A DNA stretch of 13,454 nucleotides from the NCBI GenBank assembly GCA_035630615.1, contig DASQKI010000091.1:1-13454 (forward strand), read 5' to 3'. Source of the stretch: DATFRX01 sp035630615. Lineage in GTDB: Bacteria > Actinomycetota > Actinomycetes > Propionibacteriales > Nocardioidaceae. The notes under the pieces were generated by a model that did not search any database, had not been told where the DNA came from, and saw nothing but the letters and a program-made list of their open reading frames with translations. Below, piece after piece: positions 1 through 7,267 of this stretch. The stretch's first letter is position 1, and every line of letters begins with the position of its first letter. The position numbers were made by a program, and so were the translations under genes.

Positions 1-282
1 CTTGTCGATCGTCGAGGAGAACACCACCTTCGGCGTGTCCCGCCAGTTCCGCGCGAACTCGATCTGCGCCGGGGTGGCGTCGGGCTGCTGGTCGCCGGTC
101 GGCCAGTGGGAACTCATCGCCTCCCACAGCTTGCGCCCGTAGAGCAACAGCCCGATCGCCAACTCCTGGTCGAGCCACCACTGAAACAGCTCGTCGCTCG
201 GCCCGCCCCAGCCGAGGTCGTCGCCGGGCGCGGCGATGTAACCGTCCAGGGTCAGGTTCATGCCGTAGATCAGTTTCCGCAT
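1..282 (-). CDS. Dihydrofolate reductase family protein (RibD C-terminal-like), 3' end outside window
   Basis: The visible 94 codons read MRKLIYGMNLTLDGYIAAPG and continue with an LGWGGPSDELFQWW segment, a LLLYGRKLWEAM segment and a KVVFSSTIDK segment. These match the N-terminal half of the small actinobacterial proteins with the RibD C-terminal/dihydrofolate-reductase-like fold, usually about 180-200 residues; the rest lies beyond position 1. Members bind NADPH, but most are uncharacterised, so no substrate is proposed. The ATG at 282-280 gives the family's typical start (short beta strand, then N-x-T-x-DGYIA). The gene is divergent from the permease that follows, with about 160 bases between them. 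It is partial at the window edge, not evidently broken. Confidence 0.85.
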   Translation of the reverse strand, partial: MRKLIYGMNLTLDGYIAAPGDDLGWGGPSDELFQWWLDQELAIGLLLYGRKLWEAMSSHWPTGDQQPDATPAQIEFARNWRDTPKVVFSSTIDK

Positions 283-445
283 GGCGCCATGCCTTTCTGT
301 CAGTCGGTCTCGGGAGTCTAGATCGGCTCGGCGCAGGAAACTGATCAATGCGCGGGCCGACTCCACGATGACGCGGTGGGCGTGCCACCTACGTGCCACG
401 ACGAGCCGGCGAGGCTTCGATGGCGGGACAGTAGAGTCCTCGCTT

Positions 446-1219
446 GTGGTCGCGGATGTCCTGTTGGGGTTCCTCGCAGGCGTTGGGATCGCGGCTATCA
501 CTGCGCCGGTCGGAGTGTCTGGTGCCGTCTTCTTGCTGCCGATCCAGTTGAGCGTGCTGCATGTCCCGAACCCGGCGGTGACGCCGACGAACCTGCTCTA
601 CAACGTCATCGCCGGACCGGGCGCGCTGATCAAGTACCGCCGAAGTGGTCAACTGACCGGTCGACTCACGGGTCAGCTACTCGCCGGGACCGTCCCGGGC
701 GTCATGATCGGTGCGGCCATTCGGGTGTTCGTGCTTCCCGGGGCTCGATCCTTTCGGATCGTGGCCGGGCTGGTCCTGCTGGCCATCGGGGTCTGGCTGA
801 TCTGGCGGACGATTCGGCGCCAGCCGACCGATCGACCTCCGTCATCCCGAGCACTCTTCGCATTGGCGCTGGGCGTTGGTGTCGTCGGCGGCGTCTACGG
901 CATCGGTGGAGGCTCGATCCTGAGCCCGATCCTGGTCGGCTCCGGCATGGCCGTCGCAGCGGTTGCTCCCGCTGCTCTTGCGTCCACGTTCGTCACGTCC
1001 ATCGTCGGTGCTCTGACCTACGCCGTACTCGCAGTGTTCGCCGAGGGCTCGATCGCTCCCGACTGGACGATCGGGATCGCCTGTGGCCTGGGAGGACTCG
1101 TCGGCGGCTATCTCGGGGCACGCCTTCAACCACACCTCCCCGAACAAGCGCTCAAACTGCTCCTTGGCTGCCTAGCCGTCGGCATCGCGGCCCTGTACCT
1201 CGTTCAGGGACTGGCATGA
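446..1219 (+). CDS. Sulfite exporter TauE/SafE family membrane permease
   Basis: The product is a polytopic membrane protein of about 257 residues with a Gly/Ala/Val-rich N-terminal segment (VADVLLGFLAGVGIAAI), a conserved loop PAVTPTNLLYN, a second-half glycine loop (GVYGIGGGSILSPIL) and hydrophobic segments to the end. This two-repeat layout with a glycine motif in each half is that of the TauE/SafE (DUF81) family, thought to move sulfite, sulfoacetate or related anions; the substrate cannot be assigned here. The reading frame is open back to an ATG at 281, but the residues before about 446 are Arg/Ser-rich and not family-like, so GTG 446 is preferred. No strong ribosome site is visible at any candidate start. 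The 3' end overlaps the converging gene by 16 bases. Confidence 0.85.
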   Translation: MVADVLLGFLAGVGIAAITAPVGVSGAVFLLPIQLSVLHVPNPAVTPTNLLYNVIAGPGALIKYRRSGQLTGRLTGQLLAGTVPGVMIGAAIRVFVLPGARSFRIVAGLVLLAIGVWLIWRTIRRQPTDRPPSSRALFALALGVGVVGGVYGIGGGSILSPILVGSGMAVAAVAPAALASTFVTSIVGALTYAVLAVFAEGSIAPDWTIGIACGLGGLVGGYLGARLQPHLPEQALKLLLGCLAVGIAALYLVQGLA

Positions 1220-2062
1220 GTCGACATCAGCTTGTAGTGGAGTCGGACGACGGTGGCTGACCACAGACAGAGCACGTGATCGGTGCGGAGCACTCCCTCA
1301 CCGTCGACGTAGACCCGAAACGTCTCATGGATCGGTGCGCGTGCGGCGTGAAACCCTCCACCGTCCTCGACCACCACGTACGCTCCGTTGTCGCCGAAGG
1401 ACCCTCGCGGCGAGGACAACACGAGGGCGCCGTCGTGGTCCGTCCTTGGCCGAAGGAAGACTTGGACGTTGCCCGACTGCAGCGGGAACGCCACATGCAC
1501 GCTGGGTTGCCGTGCCCCGGGCAGCAGCCGGCTCGAGTAGCAACCGCTGTAAACGTACTCACCGGTCGACCGCAGCGTTCGCAACCATGCGGCCGCGCGC
1601 TGATCTCCGGCTGGGCCGAGGATGACCGCCACCCGGCTGTCCATCCCGTGGGCCACGGCCAGCGGTCGTGTGGGCAGCGCCAACTGCTGCACCCGACGGC
1701 CGAACAGTCTAGAGACGAGCTCCCCCGCGGGCTGGAAGACCGGACTCCATTGGGTCCACACCTCCATGCGCCACCGAGAGGGTGTGCTCATAGAAGTCCC
1801 GGATCTCCGGTCGCAGGTCGTCAGCTCGGAAGTCCGGGCCGTCCAGGTCGGACATGTCGGCCAACAAGCCTCCGGACACGGTTTCGCTGACTGTGCCGCC
1901 ATGCGCAGCTGCCGCCGCAACGAGCCAGCTGTCGCCGATGGTCTCGGCATCGTGCATCGGCGCCGACAGCCACCGCTCTGACCCGGACAGGTCGACGGGC
2001 CGACCCCTGACCCGCCAGAACATGCGTGTCAACCGATCAAGGGAAGGAACAATCGTCTCCAC
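1204..2062 (-). pseudogene. Unrecognised protein gene interrupted by a one-base frameshift near 1780
   Basis: Two overlapping minus-strand frames form one protein. The 5' frame starts at GTG 2062 (METIVPSLDRLTRMFWRVRG) and runs to DLRPEIRDFYEHT; the next frame takes over at once with RWRMEVWTQWSPVFQPAGEL and continues to the stop at 1204. Removing one G from the plus-strand run 1780-1782 joins them as EHT-S-RWRMEV and gives an uninterrupted 285-residue product. The span of 859 bases is one more than a multiple of three, as one insertion predicts. Without correction the first frame ends at 1709; an ATG at 1791 could start the second part separately. I recognise no domain; it is soluble, with many Trp, Arg and Val residues. 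It may be a real lesion or a sequencing error. No Shine-Dalgarno is visible before GTG 2062. Confidence 0.65.
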
Positions 2063-2115
2063 CCGAGTCAGCGTGCCAGGGCTGCCGCGAGGCCCGATGC
2101 CCGCGTTGAGCGCGT

Positions 2116-2334
2116 CTACTGAGACGGCTCAGGCAGATCGCACTCGTCGACCTTGGGGTTCGCCCCGACGTAGTTGAGCGGCCCCGCGATGATCGTCACC
2201 GCAATGGTGCTGGCACGCTCACAGTCGGGGTCCTTCCGGCCATCGAAATAACCCCGCTGCCAGGCGGCGATCACTCCGATGAGCAGCCAGATCACGACGA
2301 GCACAATTCCGATCCGCACATTTCTGATACGCAC
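2116..2334 (-). CDS. Small single-pass membrane protein, actinobacterial hypothetical
   Basis: This 72-residue protein begins MRIRNVRIGIVLVVIWLLIG: a short basic N-terminus followed by one hydrophobic helix (about residues 8-27). It continues with AAWQRGYFDGRKDPDC and an acidic C-terminal tail with a second Cys (VDECDLPEPSQ). The charge pattern predicts the N-terminus inside and the roughly 45-residue tail outside, where the two Cys could pair. The GTG at 2334 is chosen because GGAGG lies about six bases upstream; the frame also opens at 2376, but that start has no comparable site. It lies between the GNAT gene (66 bases upstream) and the frameshifted gene (53 bases downstream) on the same strand, so the three may be co-transcribed. 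Function unknown. Confidence 0.75.
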   Translation of the reverse strand: MRIRNVRIGIVLVVIWLLIGVIAAWQRGYFDGRKDPDCERASTIAVTIIAGPLNYVGANPKVDECDLPEPSQ

Positions 2335-2400
2335 GATTACCTCCGCGATGCGAGTACCCGCCGGAGCGCGGAGCAAACCGCCACCTCTCGGGACAGGCGC

Positions 2401-2871
2401 TCAGAGAGTCGCTTCGAGAACCGTTGACATCGGTTCGAAGCCCTGCCGTCGGTAGAACCGGACGGCACCGTCGTTGCTTGCATAAGCGGTGACGGCCAAC
2501 CTGTCGGCGCCTTGCTCTCGAGCCCACCCCCGGAACATCTCCACAAGCCGTGCACCGACGCCCTCACCTCGATGAGCGGGTCGTACGTACATGCTTGCCA
2601 ACGTCGCGACGGCGACCAGCCGGATCGGCGATGGTTCGTCGACGCGACCGGTGAGATGGCCGATCACTTGCCCGTCGGCTTCCGCTACCAAGACGAGCTT
2701 GTCCGGTAGCGCCACTAATTCAGTGAACCCGTCCACTCCGAACAGCCGCGGATAATCGACACTCATCGTCGAGTCGCGCTCACCGGCGTCCTCGGCGAAG
2801 AGCGCGGCCATCGAATCGACCAGTTCAGCCGCATCGAGCGTCGTGGCCGTGCGGACGCGGACCTCAGTCAT
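2401..2871 (-). CDS. GNAT family N-acetyltransferase
   Basis: The 156-residue product has the single-domain GNAT layout: an N-terminal strand-helix (MTEVRVRTATTLDAAELVDS), a central beta hairpin with LVLVAEADGQVIGHLTG (residues 59-75), motif A with the acetyl-CoA pyrophosphate loop (SMYVRPAHRGEGVGARLVEM, loop RGEGVG at 101-106), and motif B ending in AVRFYRRQGFEPM. The acceptor is not predictable. The frame is open upstream to 3069, but that part overlaps the divergent phosphatase gene and does not look like GNAT sequence, so ATG 2871 is used. It is divergent from the PP2C-like gene (63 bases between the chosen starts) and may lead a minus-strand transcript with the two genes downstream. Confidence 0.9.
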   Translation of the reverse strand: MTEVRVRTATTLDAAELVDSMAALFAEDAGERDSTMSVDYPRLFGVDGFTELVALPDKLVLVAEADGQVIGHLTGRVDEPSPIRLVAVATLASMYVRPAHRGEGVGARLVEMFRGWAREQGADRLAVTAYASNDGAVRFYRRQGFEPMSTVLEATL

Positions 2872-2934
2872 CACCAGCGAACGTAACCCACCCTTCGACC
2901 AATCGGCGCGCCATTTCTCGGCTTGAATACGAGC

Positions 2935-3678
2935 ATGCTGATCTGCCACGCGAGTGAGCCGGCGCCAGGCAACGTACGCAACGAGGATCTCGTCGTGACC
3001 GGTCCAGACTTCGCGATCGTGCTCGATGGGGCGACACCGGCACCGGGCGTCGACACGGGTTGCGTCCACGACGTGCCCTGGCTGACCGGCCGACTCGGAT
3101 CGGAGCTGGCCCGGCTCCTACTCACCCGGCCCGACAGCCTCGCGGACACGCTCCGAGGTGCCATCGAGGTTGTCGTGTCGGAGCACGCGCATACATGCGA
3201 CCTCGCGAACCCGGACAGTCCGTCGTCGACGCTCGCGATTCTCCGCGAGCGACACGACGTCGTGGACTACCTCGTACTGGCCGACTCCCCGATCGTGCTC
3301 GGCTGCCGCGACGGGTCGACGGAAGTCATCCACGACAATCGCGTCGATCACCTGCCCGGATACAGCGTCGAGATCGTCCGCGAGCAACGCAACACAGTCG
3401 GAGGCTTCTGGGTCGCCAGCACCGATCCAGCAGCGGCGGACGAAGCCCTGACCGGCTCGATGGCTCGGGAGCGGCTCAACCACGCCGGCCTGTTCACCGA
3501 TGGCGCGACCCGACTCGTCGAACGGCACGGACTCCGGTGGACCGACCTGATGCGGCTCCTCCACGAGGAGGGACCGACCGCCGTCATCGAGCGCGTGCGT
3601 CGTGAGGACCAGCGGGCCGCCGGCCGCTTCGCCGGTAAGGCTCACGACGACGCGACGGCCGTCTGTTGTCGCTTCTGA
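2935..3678 (+). CDS. PP2C-like (PPM family) phosphatase domain protein
   Basis: The 247-residue protein carries PP2C signatures at both ends: NEDLVV (16-21) followed by FAIVLDGAT (DGAT at 31-34), whose Asp would bind the catalytic metals, and a C-terminal AHDDATAVCCRF (Asp 238/239). Between them are a SSTLAILR strand and DYLVLADSPIVL. The domain makes up the whole protein; there is no membrane segment, kinase or sensor domain. PPM members usually dephosphorylate Ser/Thr residues, but single-domain forms like this are rarely studied. ATG 2935 is preferred over the in-frame TTG at 2923; no strong Shine-Dalgarno decides between them. No Ser/Thr kinase gene lies in the window. It converges on the glutamate decarboxylase gene with 22 bases between stops. 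Confidence 0.8.
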   Translation: MLICHASEPAPGNVRNEDLVVTGPDFAIVLDGATPAPGVDTGCVHDVPWLTGRLGSELARLLLTRPDSLADTLRGAIEVVVSEHAHTCDLANPDSPSSTLAILRERHDVVDYLVLADSPIVLGCRDGSTEVIHDNRVDHLPGYSVEIVREQRNTVGGFWVASTDPAAADEALTGSMARERLNHAGLFTDGATRLVERHGLRWTDLMRLLHEEGPTAVIERVRREDQRAAGRFAGKAHDDATAVCCRF

Positions 3679-3700
3679 CTCCGCTGTCCACCACGGGTTG

Positions 3701-5080
3701 TCAGTGGCCACTGCCGATGATCATCTGCTGGCGCTCGGCCTCGTGCGCTCCGCCCTTCTTTGCCAGGGTTTGGCAGGCCTGTTCGATGTCGCGGGCGAGC
3801 GTGTCGACGTGCTCGCGGCTAAACGTCTCCTTGACGAGGGCTCGCATGATCGTCACGTCCTGGGCGTTCGGCGGGAGCGTATACGCAGGAACCATCCAGC
3901 CGCGCTCGGCCGACAGCTGCCACGCGATATCGAACTCGTTGTAAGACGAATCGTCCGTGAGTCGGAATGCAACCAGCGGCAACTGCTCCGTGTCCTCCCC
4001 GATCAGCTCGAAGTTGCCCATGGCGGACAGCTTCTCGGCAAGTGCGGCGGCGTTCGTCTGCATGTTGCGCATGATGTACTCGTAGCCCGCACGTCCGTAG
4101 CGTATGAGGTTGTAGTACTGCGCCAGCACCATCGCCGAGCCGGTCGAGAAGTTCAGCGTGAACGTCTTGTCCGTCTTGCCGAGGTAGTTCTCCTCGAAGA
4201 CCAACTCGTCGGCGAGGTCGGACTCCTCTCGGAAGATCAGCCAGCCGATCCCCGGATAGACCAAGCCGAACTTGTGCCCGGAGACGTTGATCGAGCGGAC
4301 CTGATCGAGCCGAAAGTCCCACGGCGAGTCGGGGTAGAGGAACGGCCAGACGAATCCGCCGCTCGCCGCGTCGACATGGAGCGGAATGTCGAGTCCGCGA
4401 TCCTGCTTGACCCGTCCCAACAGATCGTTGATGCCGACGATGTCATCCTTGTGCCCGGTGAACGTGGTGCCCAGCACGGCTGCGACGCCGATCGTGTTCT
4501 CGTCGAGGTACGCCTCGACGTCCTCCGGCCCGATCGTGTACTTGCCGGGCTGCAACGGCACGATCCTCGGCTCGACGTCGAAGTAGCGGCAGAACTTCTC
4601 CCAGACGACATGGACGTCGCCGCCGAACACCAGGTTGGGGCTCGCGGTCGACTCGCCGGCCGCTTCGCGTCGACGGCGCCAGTTCCACTTGAGCGACAGG
4701 CTGCCGAGCATGATCGCCTCGGACGAGCCCTGGGTGCGCGCGCCGGTCGTCGGGCCGGGCGCATGGTAGAGGTCGGCGAGCATCCGGATGCAGCGCTGCT
4801 CGATCTCGGCCGTGCGCGGGTACTCCGCGTGGTCGATGAAGTTGCGCTGAAGGTTCAAAGCGATGAGCCGTTGTGCCTCAGGTTCCATCCACGTCGTCAC
4901 GAACGTCGCCAGGTTGCGGACCGGCAAGCCTTCGAGAGCAATGTCATCGATCACGAGCCGAAAGGCGTCCTGGCCTGGCATTCCAGATTCCGGGAACGTC
5001 TGAGACGGCACTTCCTGGGTGAGGAAGCGATTGCCGAACAGCATCGTGTCCTGCTCCGTCGCGTTCTGGGCGTCGGTCAT
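3701..5080 (-). CDS. gadB: Glutamate decarboxylase (PLP-dependent)
   Basis: The 459-residue protein matches glutamate decarboxylase (GadB is about 466 residues), which converts L-glutamate to GABA and CO2 and consumes a proton. Visible landmarks are MLFGNRFLTQEVPSQTFPES near the start, the substrate/cofactor segment TGARTQGSSEAIMLG (112-126), HVDAASGGFVWPF (235-247) with the Asp that pairs with the pyridine nitrogen, and SINVSGHKFGLVYPG (263-277), whose Lys270 should hold PLP. ATG 5080 is chosen because GAGGAGT lies about six bases upstream; the frame extends to 5122 without a better site. No GadC-type glutamate/GABA antiporter gene is in the window, so a role in acid resistance is not shown; GABA synthesis or a GABA shunt is equally possible. 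Confidence 0.95.
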   Translation of the reverse strand: MTDAQNATEQDTMLFGNRFLTQEVPSQTFPESGMPGQDAFRLVIDDIALEGLPVRNLATFVTTWMEPEAQRLIALNLQRNFIDHAEYPRTAEIEQRCIRMLADLYHAPGPTTGARTQGSSEAIMLGSLSLKWNWRRRREAAGESTASPNLVFGGDVHVVWEKFCRYFDVEPRIVPLQPGKYTIGPEDVEAYLDENTIGVAAVLGTTFTGHKDDIVGINDLLGRVKQDRGLDIPLHVDAASGGFVWPFLYPDSPWDFRLDQVRSINVSGHKFGLVYPGIGWLIFREESDLADELVFEENYLGKTDKTFTLNFSTGSAMVLAQYYNLIRYGRAGYEYIMRNMQTNAAALAEKLSAMGNFELIGEDTEQLPLVAFRLTDDSSYNEFDIAWQLSAERGWMVPAYTLPPNAQDVTIMRALVKETFSREHVDTLARDIEQACQTLAKKGGAHEAERQQMIIGSGH

Positions 5081-5149
5081 GGGCACTCCTCGGTTCGGTC
5101 TCGACAAAGGACCGCTTCTCACCTTGTCGACGACGCCGCTTGGTCGGCA

Positions 5150-5166
5150 TCACCCACACCGGGTGA
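5150..5166. promoter_or_regulatory. Inverted repeat in the gadB upstream region
   Basis: TCACCC (5150-5155) and GGGTGA (5161-5166) form a perfect 6-bp inverted repeat around ACACC. It lies 70 bases upstream of the gadB start and 88 bases before the divergent gene at 5255, a fitting place for an operator. A second repeat pairs TCGACAA (5101-5107) with TTGTCGA (5124-5130), within the likely gadB leader. No regulator is assigned; short GC-rich repeats can arise by chance. Confidence 0.3.
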
Positions 5167-5254
5167 ACGCGCCAGGACCGACCGGGCATATTCGGAGCCG
5201 ACTTCTCGTTGTTGGTCATCAACGACTTCTGCAGGTGGCGGCTCGAGGAGTGGC

Positions 5255-5722
5255 ATGGCTGAACCAACCGACGTCGACTGGGTGCCTGACGCCTGCACGC
5301 TGCCCACCGCCGAACAGCCGCTGCGGGTCGCGGAGTTCGGCGAGCTCTTCGCAAGCGCCGTACGCGATGTCCGCCGCGTCGATCCGACGACGCTGCACCT
5401 GCGGCTCGATCGAGCGGCCCACGCGACCGCTCAAGAGCTCACCGAGCGCGAGTCCGACTGCTGCTCGTTCTTCACGTTCGACTTCCTGCCGGCCGACGAT
5501 CGGACCGTCACGCTCACGGTTACGGTCCCAACCGCCTACACGGCCGTACTCGACGCGGTGGCCGACCAGGCCGCTGCGGCCCCTCCGGATTGTGGCGGGT
5601 CGGCGTTGCCCTCGGCTTCTCGATGGGCGTCTTGGAAGACACCGGCCGACCGATGCACGTCGAGGGATGGGAGGCGGTCTACATCGTCGGCATCAGCATC
5701 GTCGCCGAGGCGGTGGCGCTGA
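5255..5722 (+). CDS. Short Cys-Cys protein of unknown function, natural C-terminus lost
   Basis: ATG 5255 follows GAGGAG at 5245-5250. The first roughly 105 residues (MAEPTDVDWVPDACTLPTAE onward, then LRVAEFGELFASAVRDVRR and ERESDCCSFFTFDFLPADD, ending near LDAVADQAAAA) look like a complete small actinobacterial protein. As I recall, such proteins often lie next to MerR-type regulators; the Cys14 and ESDCCSFF cysteines could bind a metal or thiol, but this is inference. From about 5575 the frame runs into DNA that codes for a membrane protein in another frame, so the last 45 or so residues (Ser/Arg-rich, to the stop at 5722) are probably not native. A deletion fusing this gene to the next explains this. 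No MerR gene is present here. Confidence 0.6.
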   Translation: MAEPTDVDWVPDACTLPTAEQPLRVAEFGELFASAVRDVRRVDPTTLHLRLDRAAHATAQELTERESDCCSFFTFDFLPADDRTVTLTVTVPTAYTAVLDAVADQAAAAPPDCGGSALPSASRWASWKTPADRCTSRDGRRSTSSASASSPRRWR

Positions 5723-6030
5723 CGGCATTCGGGCTGGTTCGGGCGTAGGGCGAGGTCGTGCCGCGTTGGATTCCGCTGGTCGGCGGACGACGGGTGCCGC
5801 CGATGGCCGCGGTCGTACCGGCAGTGCTCGGATCCGTTTCGCTGATGTTGATCTGGACCTACGGCTTCCGCGACGTGTTCTTCTCCTTCGACGGCATCGG
5901 CATCACGTTCAGCAACGACGCCTGGGCGGCCCTGATGCTCGCCTGCTACGCGCCGTTGAACCTCTGGGGTCCCCTGCTGCTCGTCCTCACCTGGGCGTAC
6001 TACCGCCGTCGGGTGCCCCGCCACGACTGA
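5587..6030 (+). pseudogene. Membrane protein remnant: 5' end missing and internal TAG
   Basis: One frame codes for GLWRVGVALGFSMGVLEDTG, a helix (AVYIVGISIVAEAVALTAFG) and LVRA, meets TAG at 5746-5748, and continues in the same frame with GEVVPRWIPLVGGRRVPP, two further hydrophobic segments and the stop after YYRRRVPRHD at 6030. The match of composition across the TAG indicates one ancestral three-helix or larger membrane protein in which a codon, probably TGG (Trp), became TAG. Upstream of about 5587 the frame turns Arg/Gly-rich, so the N-terminal helix and start appear deleted. A GTG at 5758 could express the last 90 residues, but it lies within a conserved-looking stretch. The function of the intact family is unknown to me. 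Confidence 0.65.
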
Positions 6031-6042
6031 CCGGACGCGTCG

Positions 6043-7209
6043 TTACACCAGCGCCGATGCACCGCGCTTGGCGAGCTGGTCGGCGATGATCAGGCGCTGG
6101 ATCTCGCTGGCGCCCTCCCAGATGCGCTCGACGCGGACCTCCCGCCACAGCCGCTCGGCGACGTTGTCGCGCATGTAGCCGCGTCCGCCGAAGATCTGGA
6201 CGGCTCGATCGGCGACTCGGCCGGCGAGCTCCGAGGCGTAGAGCTTGACCATCGACGACCGCGCGTGGAGCACCTTGACGTCGACCCCTTCGTCGACCGA
6301 GCGTGCGGTCTCGTAGGTCATCGATCGGGCGGCGAAGAGCTCGGTCAGGCTGTCGGCGAGCATGGCCTGGACGAGTTGCCGCTCGCTCAACGGCACACCG
6401 CCGACGACCCGCTGCTTCGCGAACGCCGTCGACTCGTCGACCAACCGCTGGGCGGCACCCAGACAGCGGGCCGCGACCATGAGCCGCTCGAAGCGAAACC
6501 ACTCGTAGACGAACGACATACCGTCGGCCTCGGTGCCCACGAGCTGATCGGCCGGCACGCGTACGCCCTCGAAGGCGACGATCGGATGCGTATGCGCGAT
6601 GGTGTGGCTGTATTCGGGCGTCCGGACGACGCGTACTCCCGGCGCGTCGACATCGACCACGAACAGCGCCTGCTGCCCGGCGTAGTCCCCGGTCGTCAGC
6701 ACCGCCTGGAAGAAGACGTACGCCGCGGAGCCGAACGACGTCACGTGCCACTTCACCCCGTCGAGTACGTAGGTGTCGCCGTCGCGTCGGGCCGTCGCCC
6801 GAATCTCGGTGACGTCGGATCCCGCGTCCTCCTCGGTGATCGCATAGCACTCGGACATCTCGCCCCGCACGGTCGGAAGCAGCCACCGCTCGCGTTGGAC
6901 ATCGTTGGCGACCTCGGGCCACCAACTCGGCGGCGTATCCATGCACCAGCCGAGGGCGTTGGTCACCCGACCGGCCTGCTCCTGAACCAACACCTGCTGC
7001 AGGATCGTGCAGCCCTGACCGCCGACCGACCGGGGTAAATTGGTCGCATAGAGGCCGAGCTCGAGAGCCCGCTCGTGATGTGCCTTCTCGACGGCGTCGG
7101 GCAGCCCCCCGTCGTTTGCCTCGGCCTCGACCTCGAAGGGGATGAGCTCATCGGCGAAGGCGTGGGCGCGGCCCTGGATCTCCAGGTCAGCGGCGGACAG
7201 GCCGTACAT
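6043..7209 (-). CDS. Acyl-CoA dehydrogenase
   Basis: The 388-residue protein has the full acyl-CoA dehydrogenase fold: an N-terminal helical domain, the flavin-binding loop CYAITEEDAGSDVTEIRATA, a central beta domain (VLDGVKWHVTSFGSAAYVFF), and a C-terminal helical domain with AVQIFGGRGYMRDNVAERLW and RIWEGASEIQRLIIADQL. Glu365 in WEGASEIQ sits where medium-chain enzymes have their catalytic base. It would introduce an alpha-beta double bond into an acyl-CoA and pass electrons to ETF; the chain type is not predictable. ATG 7209 follows GGAGG by four bases. The operator at 7231-7250 lies 21 bases upstream and is shared with the divergent oxidoreductase. The 3' end faces the membrane-protein remnant, 12 bases away. 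Confidence 0.95.
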   Translation of the reverse strand: MYGLSAADLEIQGRAHAFADELIPFEVEAEANDGGLPDAVEKAHHERALELGLYATNLPRSVGGQGCTILQQVLVQEQAGRVTNALGWCMDTPPSWWPEVANDVQRERWLLPTVRGEMSECYAITEEDAGSDVTEIRATARRDGDTYVLDGVKWHVTSFGSAAYVFFQAVLTTGDYAGQQALFVVDVDAPGVRVVRTPEYSHTIAHTHPIVAFEGVRVPADQLVGTEADGMSFVYEWFRFERLMVAARCLGAAQRLVDESTAFAKQRVVGGVPLSERQLVQAMLADSLTELFAARSMTYETARSVDEGVDVKVLHARSSMVKLYASELAGRVADRAVQIFGGRGYMRDNVAERLWREVRVERIWEGASEIQRLIIADQLAKRGASALV

Positions 7210-7230
7210 CGGGCCTCCAGCACTCGTGTA

Positions 7231-7250
7231 TTGACTGACTGTTCAGTCTA
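7231..7250. promoter_or_regulatory. TetR-type operator, copy 1 (acyl-CoA dehydrogenase / FAD oxidoreductase)
   Basis: TTGACTGACTGTTCAGTCTA contains the perfect inverted repeat GACTGA-CTGT-TCAGTC. It is 21 bases upstream of the acyl-CoA dehydrogenase start and 17 bases upstream of GTG 7268, so it should cover promoter elements of both divergent genes in a 58-base gap. It matches copy 2, next to tetR, at 19 of 20 positions. Binding by that regulator is inference. Confidence 0.8.
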
Positions 7251-7267
7251 TGTGACGCTGATGTGCT

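Noticed and set aside
281..445. N-terminal extension of the TauE/SafE-type permease
   Set aside because: The extra 55 residues are Arg/Ser-rich with no helix or family resemblance and overlap the promoter region of the divergent gene.
3702..3713. CAGTGGCCACTG palindrome at the gadB 3' end
   Set aside because: It has no loop and lies within the last codons of gadB (SGH-stop); too short to call a terminator.
3602..5254. Long open plus-strand frame opposite gadB, continuous with the gene at 5255
   Set aside because: Its sequence is the complement of the clearly real gadB gene and is Arg/Val/Asp-rich without domains. Only the part from ATG 5255 looks like a genuine protein.
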